DNA of 64,000 bases from Cyclobacterium plantarum (GCF_011290685.1 NZ_JAANYN010000004.1:124001-188000), one strand, 5' to 3'; counted from the stretch's first letter, positions 28,008 through 37,907 are shown. Translations and numbers: made by a program. Notes: generated by a model not told the origin, from the sequence alone.

Positions 28008-28094
28008 TTCAACAACCGCTTGCTTTGGGAAAAGTAAACAAGTATTTTGGATGTGCTATTTTCACATCTTTTCAAAAACTATAAGACCCGGATA

Positions 28095-29636
28095 ATGCTT
28101 CCCAAATTACATCTGATCCTGTTGATTTTACTGATTTCTCCTGGTATTTCCGGTAAAGCCCAAAATCAGACAAAACCAAATATTGTTTACATTCTGGCAG
28201 ATGATATGGGTATTGGTGATGCATCCTGCTACAATCCCGAATCCCGTATCCATACAATAAACCTGGACAAATTGGCTGAAAACGGCCTGAGGTTTACGGA
28301 TGCCCACACCAGTGCGGCAGTATGTACCCCAACGCGCTACGGTATCCTGACGGGGCGTTACAATTGGAGGTCTACATTAAAAAATGGGGTTTTGGGCGGG
28401 TATTCTGCTCCCCTAATCTCAACGGATCGCCTGACAGTCGGTAAATACCTGCAAAACTCCGGATACCATACGGCATTTGTTGGTAAATGGCATCTGGGAT
28501 GGGACTGGTCTTTCAAACGGGAATATGAAAACATCGATAATCTGAACCGGATCCTGGAAGTGGACTACAGCCAGCCGATTAAAAACGGCCCCAATCAGGT
28601 TGGTTTTTCCTATGCTTATGGGTTTAGCAGCTCCCTGGACATTCCACCTTATGTGTACATTGAAAATGACCGGGTAACAGCCCTTCCGGACAGGAGGACT
28701 GTCAATGTGGATGAAAAAGGCTTTTGGAGAGACGGCCCAACGGGTGCGGATTTCGAACATGTGCAAGTCTTGCCACACCTGACCGACAAAGCGGTGGATT
28801 ATATCCGTCGGCAATCTGCTACTTCAGATCCCTTTTTTCTCTATTTTGCGCTTCCGGCACCGCATACGCCCATTTTACCGACGACGGAGTTTATGGGCAA
28901 AAGCAATACCAATATGTACGGGGACTTTATGCTGCAGGTAGATGATGTGGTGGGCCGCATTGCAGAAGCTTTGGAAGAGCAAGGGATATTGGACAATACC
29001 CTGTTTATTTTTACCTCAGATAATGGCTGCTCACCAAGAGCGGATTACCCGGAATTGGAGCGTGTAGGCCATGATCCCAGTGGGGGATTTCGTGGGCACA
29101 AGGCCGATATTTACGAAGGTGGACACCGGGTGCCCTTTATCGTTCACTGGCCTGATAGGGTCTCCCCGGGCCAAACTTCCGGACAGCTGATCTGTACCAC
29201 TGATTTGATGGCCACGGTGGCTGAAATGCTGAATAGACGGCTGCCAGATAATGCCGGTGAGGATAGTTTTAGCTTTTTCCCCTTGCTGGCGCAGCCCAAT
29301 GCAAAAGCAGCAAGACCTTCCATCGTCCACCACTCCATTGAAGGTCGCTTTGCACTCCGCAGGGACCAATGGAAACTGATCTTTTGGCCCGGCTCCGGCG
29401 GGTGGACCGAGCCTCTTAGCAGAGATGGATTGGAGGGCTTGCCGGACTGGCAGTTGTTTGATCTTTCCGCAGATCCATCCGAGCAAAATAACCTGGTGGA
29501 AGCATATCCGGGACGCGTAAAGGAGATGAAAGAAGAAATGATCCGACTGATCAAAAATGGCCGGAGCACTCCCGGTCCCGTTCAAAAAAATGATGGTCCG
29601 GAGGTTTGGGCCCAGGTGGGGTGGGCTTATGAATGA
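28095..29636 (+). CDS. sulfatase, arylsulfatase A-like
   Basis: 513 residues from the ATG at 28095, which gives a standard signal peptide (MLPKLHLILLILLISPGISG..AQ). First metal site LADDMGIGDASCYN, formylglycine motif C77-T-P-T-R81, FVGKWHLGWDW, FFLYFALPAPHTPILP, and FTSDNGCSPRADY; then FRGHKADIYEGGHRVPFIVHWP and LFDLSADPSEQNNLVEAYPG. All catalytic positions are intact and the CTPTRYGILTGRY context is typical of the arylsulfatase A-like group from marine Bacteroidota and Planctomycetes. Monocistronic as far as can be seen, with 310 bases to the next gene. Confidence 0.93.
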   Translation: MLPKLHLILLILLISPGISGKAQNQTKPNIVYILADDMGIGDASCYNPESRIHTINLDKLAENGLRFTDAHTSAAVCTPTRYGILTGRYNWRSTLKNGVLGGYSAPLISTDRLTVGKYLQNSGYHTAFVGKWHLGWDWSFKREYENIDNLNRILEVDYSQPIKNGPNQVGFSYAYGFSSSLDIPPYVYIENDRVTALPDRRTVNVDEKGFWRDGPTGADFEHVQVLPHLTDKAVDYIRRQSATSDPFFLYFALPAPHTPILPTTEFMGKSNTNMYGDFMLQVDDVVGRIAEALEEQGILDNTLFIFTSDNGCSPRADYPELERVGHDPSGGFRGHKADIYEGGHRVPFIVHWPDRVSPGQTSGQLICTTDLMATVAEMLNRRLPDNAGEDSFSFFPLLAQPNAKAARPSIVHHSIEGRFALRRDQWKLIFWPGSGGWTEPLSRDGLEGLPDWQLFDLSADPSEQNNLVEAYPGRVKEMKEEMIRLIKNGRSTPGPVQKNDGPEVWAQVGWAYE

Positions 29637-29946
29637 GCCATAGGCTGGCAGAAAAAAGTAGATAGAAAAAGTTCTGTTTACACAGGTATCTGGATTATCA
29701 TTTGAAGCCTCTTTTCAAAAATGGATTTATAGAAATTTTAATTAAATCCATTTTTTGCCAATTATACATGATGTTATACCAATAATAATATACCCGGAAA
29801 AATATTGATTTAGGTTTGCGAAATTAAATACCATATGGATGCTGTTGACATATCGTTCTCCTGATGAACCCGATACTATTTATTTTCAGGATAGAAAATG
29901 AAAATTCCCGATCCAAAGCTCATATAGCTATTTAAAAAGATACATT
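29637..29946. other. intergenic region, nothing assigned
   Basis: 310 bases, AT-rich, no gene, hairpin or repeat recognised. It presumably carries the promoter of the CocE-like gene at 29947. Confidence 0.4.
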
Positions 29947-31785
29947 ATGCGATTCCAAAAAATTCTCCCCCTTTCTGAAATATGGTGTTACCGTAAACAG
30001 GCTTTCTTTCTTGTTTTGGGATTCATTTATTCGTTTGCTTTGAATGGAAGTACGCCAATGCTAGCCCATGATCCGGATCCAGTTCAAAATGAGATTCGGA
30101 TTGTCCGGCAAGTCCCTGTCCCCATGCGAGATGGTACTGTACTGTATGCTGATATATATCGTCCTGCAAACCCAGGTAAATACCCGGTGATCGTCACCCG
30201 TACACCTTATGGATTACAGCGGGATAACGTTCATCATGAGCGGATGATAAAATTTGCCCAGCGTGGGTACATCGGTATTGTTCAGGATGTGAGGGGACGG
30301 TACGAAAGCGAAGGTAAATGGGATCCTTTTCGGGACGAAGCGAATGACGGACACGATACCATTGAATGGATTGCTGAACAAGATTTTTCCAATGGCAAAA
30401 TAGCCATGCAGGGCGGTTCTTACCTGGGGCATAACCAATGGGCTGCGGCCAGTCAGGGTCCCCCCAGCCTGGATGCTATTTTCCCTTCGGTCGCCTCTAC
30501 CAACCTATATGCCAACTGGATCACCATGGGGGGCGCTTTTCGCCTTAGCTTTAACTATGGTTGGGGTGTGGTGCGCATGCCAAACCGCATCATGTTGCCT
30601 CAATACTGGCACACAGCAAGTTATACTCCGGAGGAATTAAGGTATGAAAACATTTTGATGCACCTCCCGCTTAAAAATGGAGACCTGGAGAGTGCGGGAT
30701 ATAAAGTGCAACATTACCGTGACTGGCTTGAGCATGAAAGTTACGATGAGTACTGGCAATCTATTAGTGATGAAGAACGCTTTGATAAGGTGATGGTCCC
30801 TGCTTACAATACCGGCGGTTGGTTTGATATTTTCCTGATGGGCACCCTGAATGGATATACGGGCATGAAAAACCATGGAGGAACGGCAGCTGCCCGTGAG
30901 GGTACAAAATTGTTGGTGGGACCCTGGGGGCATGGACCCGGTACCAAATTCGGTGATTTGGAGTTCGGGGAGCATGCTTTCATAGATTTGTTTGAAGAGG
31001 AACTTAGGTATTATGATTTTCACCTGAAGGGAATAGCTAATGGACTGGATGAAGAAAAGCCAGTTAAGATTTTTTATATGGGGGAAAATACCTGGAGGGA
31101 GGAGGAGGACTGGCCAATCCCCGGAACGCAATACAAAGCACTTTATCTGACAGGCAATGGTCCGGCAAACACCTTACGCGGGGAAGGGAAGCTCACTTTT
31201 GAAAAGCCTGAAACAAGTGCTTCGGATACCTACCTGTACGATCCCAACCATCCGGTAATAACTTATGGAGGGAACAATTGTTGTGGAACTCCTACCACCA
31301 CAGGGCCCAAAGATCAGCGGGTAATTGAACGCAGAAACGATGTCCTGGTATACACTTCGGATTATCTAACAGAACCAGTTGCTGTTGCAGGTCCGGTTAA
31401 AATGAAGCTGCATGCGGCAACCGATGGGCCCGATACAGATTGGATGATCAAGCTGGTCGATGTGTACCCGGATGGAAGTGCCTATCCGGTATCTGAAGGA
31501 ATTCTCAGGGCCCGCTTCAAAGATGGTCTGGACAAAATAAACCTCCTGAAACCCAATCAGGTCTACGAATTCGACATTGAAATGATGGGTACGGCAAATG
31601 TCTTTCAACCGGGACACCGCATCCGCATCGATATCACTTCCAGTAATTTTCCCCAATTTGACCGGAACCCGAATACCGGGAAGCCTTTGGGCAGCGATGC
31701 GGAGGTACGCATTGCCAGCCAAACCATCCACCATGGTGGAACCCGACCAAGTCACGTTATTTTACCCATTGTTCGGGGATTTTAA
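29947..31785 (+). CDS. CocE/NonD-family serine hydrolase (S15-like), exported
   Basis: 612 residues. N-terminal hydrophobic signal (about 15-38), then an alpha/beta-hydrolase domain: VPMRDGTVLYADIYRP, IVTRTPYG, VVQDVRGRY-type segment (IGIVQDVRGRYESEG), nucleophile Ser158 in MQGGSYLGHNQW, catalytic Asp in NTGGWFDIFL and His in LVGPWGHGPG. From about residue 370 a C-terminal jelly-roll domain follows (DVLVYTSDYLTEPVAVAGPV, HRIRIDITSSNFPQFDRNPN). This is the architecture of cocaine esterase, glutaryl-7-ACA acylase and X-Pro dipeptidyl peptidases. The natural substrate is likely an ester or acylated peptide/sugar; within a polysaccharide region a carbohydrate esterase role is possible but unproven. 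Confidence 0.9.
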   Translation: MRFQKILPLSEIWCYRKQAFFLVLGFIYSFALNGSTPMLAHDPDPVQNEIRIVRQVPVPMRDGTVLYADIYRPANPGKYPVIVTRTPYGLQRDNVHHERMIKFAQRGYIGIVQDVRGRYESEGKWDPFRDEANDGHDTIEWIAEQDFSNGKIAMQGGSYLGHNQWAAASQGPPSLDAIFPSVASTNLYANWITMGGAFRLSFNYGWGVVRMPNRIMLPQYWHTASYTPEELRYENILMHLPLKNGDLESAGYKVQHYRDWLEHESYDEYWQSISDEERFDKVMVPAYNTGGWFDIFLMGTLNGYTGMKNHGGTAAAREGTKLLVGPWGHGPGTKFGDLEFGEHAFIDLFEEELRYYDFHLKGIANGLDEEKPVKIFYMGENTWREEEDWPIPGTQYKALYLTGNGPANTLRGEGKLTFEKPETSASDTYLYDPNHPVITYGGNNCCGTPTTTGPKDQRVIERRNDVLVYTSDYLTEPVAVAGPVKMKLHAATDGPDTDWMIKLVDVYPDGSAYPVSEGILRARFKDGLDKINLLKPNQVYEFDIEMMGTANVFQPGHRIRIDITSSNFPQFDRNPNTGKPLGSDAEVRIASQTIHHGGTRPSHVILPIVRGF

Positions 31786-31956
31786 TCCGGGAATCCTGAT
31801 TATGCAATTAAATTAATTGAAGGCTATTTCTTTAATTGGGGGAGGTTTGCCGGCAGCATGGACTGCTTAGCTAGCACAAATGCGACAAGTGCAATGGCAA
31901 AACGAAACCAAATACATATTCCTGGTTAAACCAGTACAGAAAAGAAGGGTTTTCTT

Positions 31957-31964
31957 TACCTTTG
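31957..31964 (+). promoter_or_regulatory. candidate -7 box (TACCTTTG)
   Basis: Exact match to the Bacteroidota TAnnTTTG box, 29 bases before the TTG start at 31993. No good -33 TTTG lies at the usual distance, so this is tentative. Confidence 0.3.
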
Positions 31965-31992
31965 TACCTTAATCACGAAGATACCAATTCCC

Positions 31993-34185
31993 TTGAACGA
32001 TTTATTGCTGATCACGCCTCCGTTTACCCAGCTTAACACACCTTACCCGGGTACGGCTTACCTAAAGGGATTTTTGAATACCAGAAACATTTCCTCTTTT
32101 CAAATGGATCTGGGGATTGAAGTCATTCTTGCCATCTTTTCGAAGAATGGCCTGAAAGGAATTTTTTCCCAGGCAAAGAAAGAAAAAACAATTGATTCAG
32201 AAAATGCGGAGAGAATTTTTGCCTTAAGGGAGCATTATCTCCACACCATCGATGGGGTGATTCGCTTTCTTCAGGGCAAGGCACCAACCTTTGCCAGGCA
32301 ACTTTGTACGGAAAATTTTCTACCCAGAGCATCCCGTTTTGAACAACTGGATGATTTGGATGAAGCTTTTGGTCATATGGGCATGCAGGATCGGGCCAAA
32401 CATCTGGCCACTTTGTATCTGGAAGATCTTTCTGATTTTATCATCGAATGTATTGATCCCTATTTTGGCTTTAGCCGGTACGCAGAGCGCCTGGGAAAAA
32501 GTGCCAACAGTTTTGATGAGCTTTACCTGAATTTACAACAGAAGCCAACTTATATAGATCAGATTTCATTGGCCATACTGGATCAGAGAATCCGCCAATT
32601 CCAGCCAAAAATGATTTGCTTTTCTGTCCCTTTTCCAGGTAATCTCTACAGTGCCCTTCGTTGTGGGGCACATATAAAAGCTCATTTCAAGGAAATTAAA
32701 ATAGCCATGGGTGGTGGGTTTCCCAACACGGAACTGCGGTCCCTGACAGATACCAGGGTTTTTGAATTTGTAGATTTTATATCTCTGGATGATGGAGAAA
32801 AGCCCATCGAATTGTTGGTAGAACATGTCCTACATCCAATCGGATCAACAAGAAATACCGGTAGGCTGAAAAGAACCTTTGTGCTGGATCAGGGGAAGGT
32901 ATTTTACAATAACCTGTCTGATGAAAAAGATTACCGGCAGTCTGAGCTCGGTACCCCGGATTATTCGGACCTCTTTCTGGATCAATACATTTCGGTCATC
33001 GAAATTGCCAATCCCATGCACAGCTTATGGACTGATGGCAGGTGGAACAAGCTCACCATGGCACATGGCTGCTATTGGGGGAAATGCACCTTTTGCGATA
33101 TTTCCCTGGATTACATCAAAATCTATGAACCCATCGCAGCCAATATCCTGGTGGACCGTATGGAGCAACTCATGCAGCAAACCGGAGACAATGGTTTTCA
33201 TTTTGTGGATGAGGCAGCCCCACCCGCACTGATGCGGGCGGTTGCTCTTGAAATCATGAAGCGAAAATTGACTGTTACCTGGTGGACCAATATTCGTTTT
33301 GAGAAAAGTTTCAGCAGAGATCTTTGTTTGCTACTGAAAGCATCCGGTTGTATTGCTGTTTCGGGCGGCCTGGAAGTGGCTTCCGACAGGCTTTTAAAGT
33401 TAATTGACAAAGGAGTTACGGTAGCTCAGGTGGCGCAGGTGACACGTAATTTTACAGAAGCCGGAATCATGGTTCACGCCTACCTGATGTATGGGTATCC
33501 CACCCAGACGGTGCAGGAAACCATTGACAGCCTGGAAATGGTAAGGCAGCTTTTTGAGTCCGGAGTACTGCAATCCGGATTTTGGCATCAATTTGCCATG
33601 ACAGCCCATAGTCCGGTGGGTTTACATCCCGAAGCATTCCAGGTAATACCGGATAAAAAGGCGATAAGCTTTGCCAATAACGATATTGCATTTGAAGACG
33701 AATCGGGTATTGATCATCAAATTTTCAGTCAGGGATTAAAAACTTCGCTCTACAATTACATGCATGGGGTAGGTTTTGATTTCCCACTGCAGGATTGGTT
33801 TGATTTTGAGATTCCCTCTCCCGGTATTGAAGCGCATTACATCGCCGATTGCCTGGAGGCAGAAGATAACTTCCCCCAGAAACAAACTGCCAAAATGGTA
33901 TGGTTGGGTAATCCCCCTGAAATCAAAAAAACAAACAGGAAAAGGGAACGACAAACCTTTCTGGAATTGACCTTCCACAGTCCTTCCGCTATCATCGATT
34001 TTACCCTGGAGGAAAGTCAGGGTAGGTGGCTGGTAGCTATACTTGAAAAACTGGCCCGGGAAAGTAAATTGTTGAGCTTTGCTCAGTTTAAGGAGAGTTT
34101 TGAAGAGAGGGGAGGCCTCTTCGAGCGATTCTGGACGGCAGAATTTCATGCCGATATGAGGGAATGCGGCCTGCTGATGGTTTAG
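31993..34185 (+). CDS. B12-binding-domain-type radical SAM protein
   Basis: 730 residues from a TTG start. N-terminal Rossmann-like B12-binding-type region at about 1-280 (MNDLLLITPPFTQLNTPYPG, MICFSVPFPGNLYSALRCG, IKIAMGGGFPNTELR), but the cobalamin motif DxHxxG is not evident. The radical SAM domain begins near residue 350 with HGCYWGKCTFCD: Cys360, Cys365 and Cys368, that is C-x4-C-x2-C, one residue longer than the usual C-x3-C-x2-C. Further SAM-domain elements are ISGGLEV-like AVSGGLEVASDRLLKLID and VHAYLMYGYPTQT. A C-terminal region of about 170 residues follows. Cytoplasmic; substrate unknown. It is not an anaerobic sulfatase-maturating enzyme (no SPASM cysteines, wrong architecture). 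Confidence 0.85.
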   Translation: MNDLLLITPPFTQLNTPYPGTAYLKGFLNTRNISSFQMDLGIEVILAIFSKNGLKGIFSQAKKEKTIDSENAERIFALREHYLHTIDGVIRFLQGKAPTFARQLCTENFLPRASRFEQLDDLDEAFGHMGMQDRAKHLATLYLEDLSDFIIECIDPYFGFSRYAERLGKSANSFDELYLNLQQKPTYIDQISLAILDQRIRQFQPKMICFSVPFPGNLYSALRCGAHIKAHFKEIKIAMGGGFPNTELRSLTDTRVFEFVDFISLDDGEKPIELLVEHVLHPIGSTRNTGRLKRTFVLDQGKVFYNNLSDEKDYRQSELGTPDYSDLFLDQYISVIEIANPMHSLWTDGRWNKLTMAHGCYWGKCTFCDISLDYIKIYEPIAANILVDRMEQLMQQTGDNGFHFVDEAAPPALMRAVALEIMKRKLTVTWWTNIRFEKSFSRDLCLLLKASGCIAVSGGLEVASDRLLKLIDKGVTVAQVAQVTRNFTEAGIMVHAYLMYGYPTQTVQETIDSLEMVRQLFESGVLQSGFWHQFAMTAHSPVGLHPEAFQVIPDKKAISFANNDIAFEDESGIDHQIFSQGLKTSLYNYMHGVGFDFPLQDWFDFEIPSPGIEAHYIADCLEAEDNFPQKQTAKMVWLGNPPEIKKTNRKRERQTFLELTFHSPSAIIDFTLEESQGRWLVAILEKLARESKLLSFAQFKESFEERGGLFERFWTAEFHADMRECGLLMV

Positions 34186-34297
34186 TGAGTTTTAATTTGG
34201 GTAGCCCGGGATTAGATTTTTTACCGGCGGTGTTTTACAGGAAGTAAAATTTGGTATATTCAACATTTAATTTAAACCCAAAACCAAACCAAAATTA

Positions 34298-36013
34298 ATG
34301 GATAGGAGATCTTTTATCCGTAAAAATGGCCAATTCACACTTTTGGCACCATTGATACCGTTCTCATTGGACGGCTTTTCCGGGTTTTCCAGGGAAGCGC
34401 AAAAACCAGAATGGCTGAAAGAAATGATCGCCAACAATGACAAGGCAGTAAAAAGGATATCCGAGAGATATGTAAACCAGCCTTCTTCCCCTTATTACGG
34501 AGCTGTACTTGATGCTCAGGACATGCCCTCTCCCCATGCGGCCACAAGCTTCCTTAAAACAGGTATTTGTTCCCTGATAAGTACTGAATCTCAATTTCAT
34601 AATGATAGGGATCTGGTGGAGAAGTTGGGTCGTACGGCGGGTTTTTTACTGAATTTGCAGCATGCCGATGGAACAATAGATTTGCTTTCCACCAATTTCC
34701 ATTCCACTCCCGATACCGGGTTTATTGTGAAATGGCTGTCTCCGGTTTGGCGGCTATTGGATAAAAGTACCGTTTCTGAAAAAAAAGAAATCCTGAAACC
34801 CCTGTATCAGTTTTTGATACAGGCAGGTGAGGCGTTAAAAGTAGGAGGGATTCACACCCCCAACCACCGCTGGGTGGTATGTGCCGCCCTGGCAGAATTG
34901 TACAAAATCAAAAAGGACCCGGGATACCTGCAAAGGGCCGAAAGATGGCTCATGGAGGGAATTGACATGGATTCCGACGGACAATATGAGGAGAAAAGCA
35001 GTTACATCTATTCCTCGCTCAGCAATAGGGTATTGATCAGTATTGCCAGGGGCTTTGATAAACCGGAACTTCTGGACCATGTGCGGAAAAATCTGGAAAT
35101 GAATTTTTATTACCTGCACCCAAATGGGGAAATTGTAACGGAGGCCTCAGGCAGGCAGGACAACTCCATTATTGGTACCCTGGAAAATTATTATTATCCC
35201 TACAGGTACCTGGCATTGAAAGACGATAATGGTCAGTTTGCTGCTGCATGCAGATTAATTGAGGATACGGCATTTGAGAAAACCACTGGTTTCCTGTATT
35301 ATTTTCTGGAAGACCCGGAACTCTGGAAGGATTTACCGGCTACAGATCCATTGCCGGTTGATTATGCCAGGACCTTTGAAAATTCCAAGCTTACCAGGAT
35401 CAGGAGAGGGGCCTATGATGCCTCTATTCTGGCGGGAAGCACTGTTTTTTTTACCTTTCACAAAAAGCAGGTGGCCTTGCAGGGAATCAGGTTTGCCAGT
35501 GCTTTTTTTGGAAAGGGTCAATTTTCTGCTGATTCATTTAGGGAAGAAAATGGCAAATATGTATTGACGAGTTATTTGGAAGGACCCTATTACCAACCTT
35601 TTCCAAAAGATAAAATACCCGGAGATGGAGTCTGGTCCAAAATGCCCCGCTCTGAAAGACCGCAATCAGAAGTTCAGCAATTGAGCAGTAAAGTCATCAT
35701 CAGTGAAGTCGATGGGGGATTTTTGCTTGATATAGCTATTCAGGGAACCGACCATGTACCCGTGGCCGTGGAATTGATTTTCAGACCTGGAGGTACCTTT
35801 GTGGGTACAGTCCCACATGAGCAGTTGGAAGATGTGGTCTATTTAAAGGAAGGTAAAGGAAAATATTCTTCAGGTGAATCGACTATTCACTTTGGTCCTG
35901 GAATTCACGAACACCGTTGGGTGCAGATAAGGGGGGCTCTGCCGAAAATGGATGCCCCTACCGCCTTCCTCACCGGGTTTACTCCATTTCATCATCAAAT
36001 TCGAATTTCTTAG
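34298..36013 (+). CDS. exported alpha-toroid protein, polysaccharide lyase/heparinase II-III-like (tentative)
   Basis: 571 residues. A twin-arginine-like N-terminus (MDRRSFIRKNGQ, then hydrophobic) suggests Tat export. Residues about 45-350 are helix-rich, with LGRTAGFLLNLQHADGTIDL, TPNHRWVVCAALAELYKIKK and DMDSDGQYEEKSSYIYSSLS. Residues about 370-570 are beta-rich. An alpha-toroid followed by a beta-sandwich is the layout of heparinase II/III-type and related lyases, and the His/Tyr-rich motifs would fit, but I cannot name a family. It is one base upstream of a sulfatase and opens a seven-gene run. A lyase acting on a sulfated uronic-acid glycan is the working guess. Confidence 0.55.
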   Translation: MDRRSFIRKNGQFTLLAPLIPFSLDGFSGFSREAQKPEWLKEMIANNDKAVKRISERYVNQPSSPYYGAVLDAQDMPSPHAATSFLKTGICSLISTESQFHNDRDLVEKLGRTAGFLLNLQHADGTIDLLSTNFHSTPDTGFIVKWLSPVWRLLDKSTVSEKKEILKPLYQFLIQAGEALKVGGIHTPNHRWVVCAALAELYKIKKDPGYLQRAERWLMEGIDMDSDGQYEEKSSYIYSSLSNRVLISIARGFDKPELLDHVRKNLEMNFYYLHPNGEIVTEASGRQDNSIIGTLENYYYPYRYLALKDDNGQFAAACRLIEDTAFEKTTGFLYYFLEDPELWKDLPATDPLPVDYARTFENSKLTRIRRGAYDASILAGSTVFFTFHKKQVALQGIRFASAFFGKGQFSADSFREENGKYVLTSYLEGPYYQPFPKDKIPGDGVWSKMPRSERPQSEVQQLSSKVIISEVDGGFLLDIAIQGTDHVPVAVELIFRPGGTFVGTVPHEQLEDVVYLKEGKGKYSSGESTIHFGPGIHEHRWVQIRGALPKMDAPTAFLTGFTPFHHQIRIS

Positions 36014-36014
36014 T

Positions 36015-37907
36015 ATGCTGTTATTAAATAAAACCTTCCAGTTTGTTGCTATTTTTTGTACCCTCTTTGCGGATCTTTCCAGAGGTTTAGCGGCTGGTGA
36101 AGTTAATGAAATCGTTTCAATAAAAAGGGAGGGACCCAATATCGTGTTTTTGATTTCTGAGGACAATTCGAAGCATTTTATGAAGGTTTTTGCATCCGGA
36201 GGAGTGAACAGTCCTCATATTCAGAAGATGGCAGCCAATGGCCTGGCCTATCAGCATGCCTTTTCAAATTCCCCTGTTTGTTCCGTGGCCAGAAGCACCT
36301 TGATTACAGGTACGCTGACTACCCGAACAGGCATGCACCTGCACCGTAAAATTAAAGTGGCACCCATGCCGGAAGGACTGGAAATGTTTCCAGCCTATCT
36401 GCGCAAGGCAGGCTATTATACCACCAACAATGCCAAGAAAGATTACAATGCTGAAGAAGGTGCCGGGGTATGGGATGCCTCTTCCAATACAGCCTCCTGG
36501 AAAAACCGGCCTGAACCCGGCCAGCCATTTTTCCATCAGGAGACTTTTACGGAATCCCATGAAAGCCGCCTGCATTTTCCGGAAGAACTAATGAGGACTT
36601 ACCAGCCAAAGGATCATCCCGATCAGGTGAAGTTGATGCCGCAATTTCCGGATACCCCATTATTTCGGTTTACCACGGCTTATCACAGAGATAAAATCAG
36701 GGAAATAGATGATTGGGTGGGCCGGAAAATCAATGAACTGGAGCAGGAAGGTTTGCTGGAAGATACCTTTGTTTTTTATTTTGGTGACCATGGAGGTGTA
36801 TTGCCGGGTAGTAAGGGGTATTTGTTTGAAACAGGCTTGAATGTGCCATTGGTGGTCAGGATTCCGGAAAACTGGAAGCACTTGGTGCCCTATAATAAAG
36901 GAGATCGGCCTGAAGCCTTTGTGAGTTTTATTGATTTTGCTCCTACCGTGCTCCATCTGGCGGGATTGGACATTCCTGAACCCATGGATGGCAAACCCTT
37001 TCTGGGAAATGGATTAAGGCGAAATCGATTGGAATCTAGCGATGAGGCATATGGTCATGCCGATCGCTTTGATGAGAAATACGAAATGGTCCGATCGGTT
37101 CGCCAAGGGAAATGGAAATATATCCGCAGTTTCCAGCCTTTTTACCCGGATGGGTTGCAAAATAACTACCGCTATAAAATGCTGGCATTTGCTGAATGGA
37201 AGCAATTGTTTGAGAACGGAGAATTAGGTGCTATTCAAAGTGCTTTTTTTGAACCAAAGCCGGCGGAGCGATTGTATAATCTGGAAAATGACCCTTTTGA
37301 AACCAACAATCTGGCTGCTGATCCGCAAAGGAAAAAGGTACTTGTAGCATTGAGGGAAAAGTTAAATAACTGGTTGTTGGATAACAATGATTTGGGATTT
37401 TTACCTGAAAATGTCTTTGTAAATGAGGCCCTTCACAATCCGGTGGCTTACGGCAAAGGTTTCCATCAGGATTTGAAAAGGATAATTGAGATCAATGATT
37501 GGGCTTTGCAAGCCTGGAATAAGGTAAGGGGGAATTTGCTTAAAACCCTTCGAGAGGGTTCCGCATTGGAAAAGTACTGGGCTTACCAGGTAGCTGCAAC
37601 TCATGGAAGAAATGCCAAACAAGACTATGCTGCGTTTCCGGATTGGAAAGAAGAAGAAAATGCCATGGTCCAATTGAGGGCCATTGAATTGATGGGGATT
37701 CTGGAAGTAGAGAATCCCATTCCTTCGCTTATGGCCTGGATGCAAAAAGAGGAGGATCCGGTAGCCATTTTGATTGGAATGAATTCACTGGTATATTTCA
37801 ATGATCACAGCAAATATAAAGGTTTGGCCGTACCAGATAAATTAAAATTAAAAAACACCAATGCAGAGGTAAAGCGCAGGTTGGATTATCTGAATGGAAC
37901 CTGGTGA
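36015..37907 (+). CDS. sulfatase with helical C-terminal extension
   Basis: 630 residues from the ATG at 36015, which follows the upstream stop by one base and gives a signal peptide (MLLLNKTFQFVAIFCTLFAD...). Metal site FLISEDNSKHF, active-site C89-S-V-A-R93 (the Pro position of C-x-P-x-R is Val), and FYFGDHGGVLPGSKGYLFET with GLNVPLVVRIPE. The sulfatase domain ends near residue 455 (LYNLENDPFETNNLAADPQ). About 160 further residues form a helical region (FHQDLKRIIEINDWALQAWN ... AMVQLRAIELMGILEVENPI) resembling HEAT-like repeats. This is longer than the roughly 500 residues usual for the family. The SVAR variant is, to my recollection, shared by a whole subfamily, so activity is plausible. 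Confidence 0.9.
   Translation: MLLLNKTFQFVAIFCTLFADLSRGLAAGEVNEIVSIKREGPNIVFLISEDNSKHFMKVFASGGVNSPHIQKMAANGLAYQHAFSNSPVCSVARSTLITGTLTTRTGMHLHRKIKVAPMPEGLEMFPAYLRKAGYYTTNNAKKDYNAEEGAGVWDASSNTASWKNRPEPGQPFFHQETFTESHESRLHFPEELMRTYQPKDHPDQVKLMPQFPDTPLFRFTTAYHRDKIREIDDWVGRKINELEQEGLLEDTFVFYFGDHGGVLPGSKGYLFETGLNVPLVVRIPENWKHLVPYNKGDRPEAFVSFIDFAPTVLHLAGLDIPEPMDGKPFLGNGLRRNRLESSDEAYGHADRFDEKYEMVRSVRQGKWKYIRSFQPFYPDGLQNNYRYKMLAFAEWKQLFENGELGAIQSAFFEPKPAERLYNLENDPFETNNLAADPQRKKVLVALREKLNNWLLDNNDLGFLPENVFVNEALHNPVAYGKGFHQDLKRIIEINDWALQAWNKVRGNLLKTLREGSALEKYWAYQVAATHGRNAKQDYAAFPDWKEEENAMVQLRAIELMGILEVENPIPSLMAWMQKEEDPVAILIGMNSLVYFNDHSKYKGLAVPDKLKLKNTNAEVKRRLDYLNGTW

Noticed and set aside
26940-28035. CRISPR array
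   Set aside because: The palindromes are unevenly spaced (about 200-500 bases), belong to two sequence families and have no cas genes or regular spacers. REP/RAYT fits better.
31993-34185. Anaerobic sulfatase-maturating enzyme (anSME)
   Set aside because: It is a radical SAM protein near sulfatases, but the cluster motif is in the middle of a 730-residue chain with a B12-binding-type N-terminus, there is no SPASM Cys set, and the operon already encodes an FGE.
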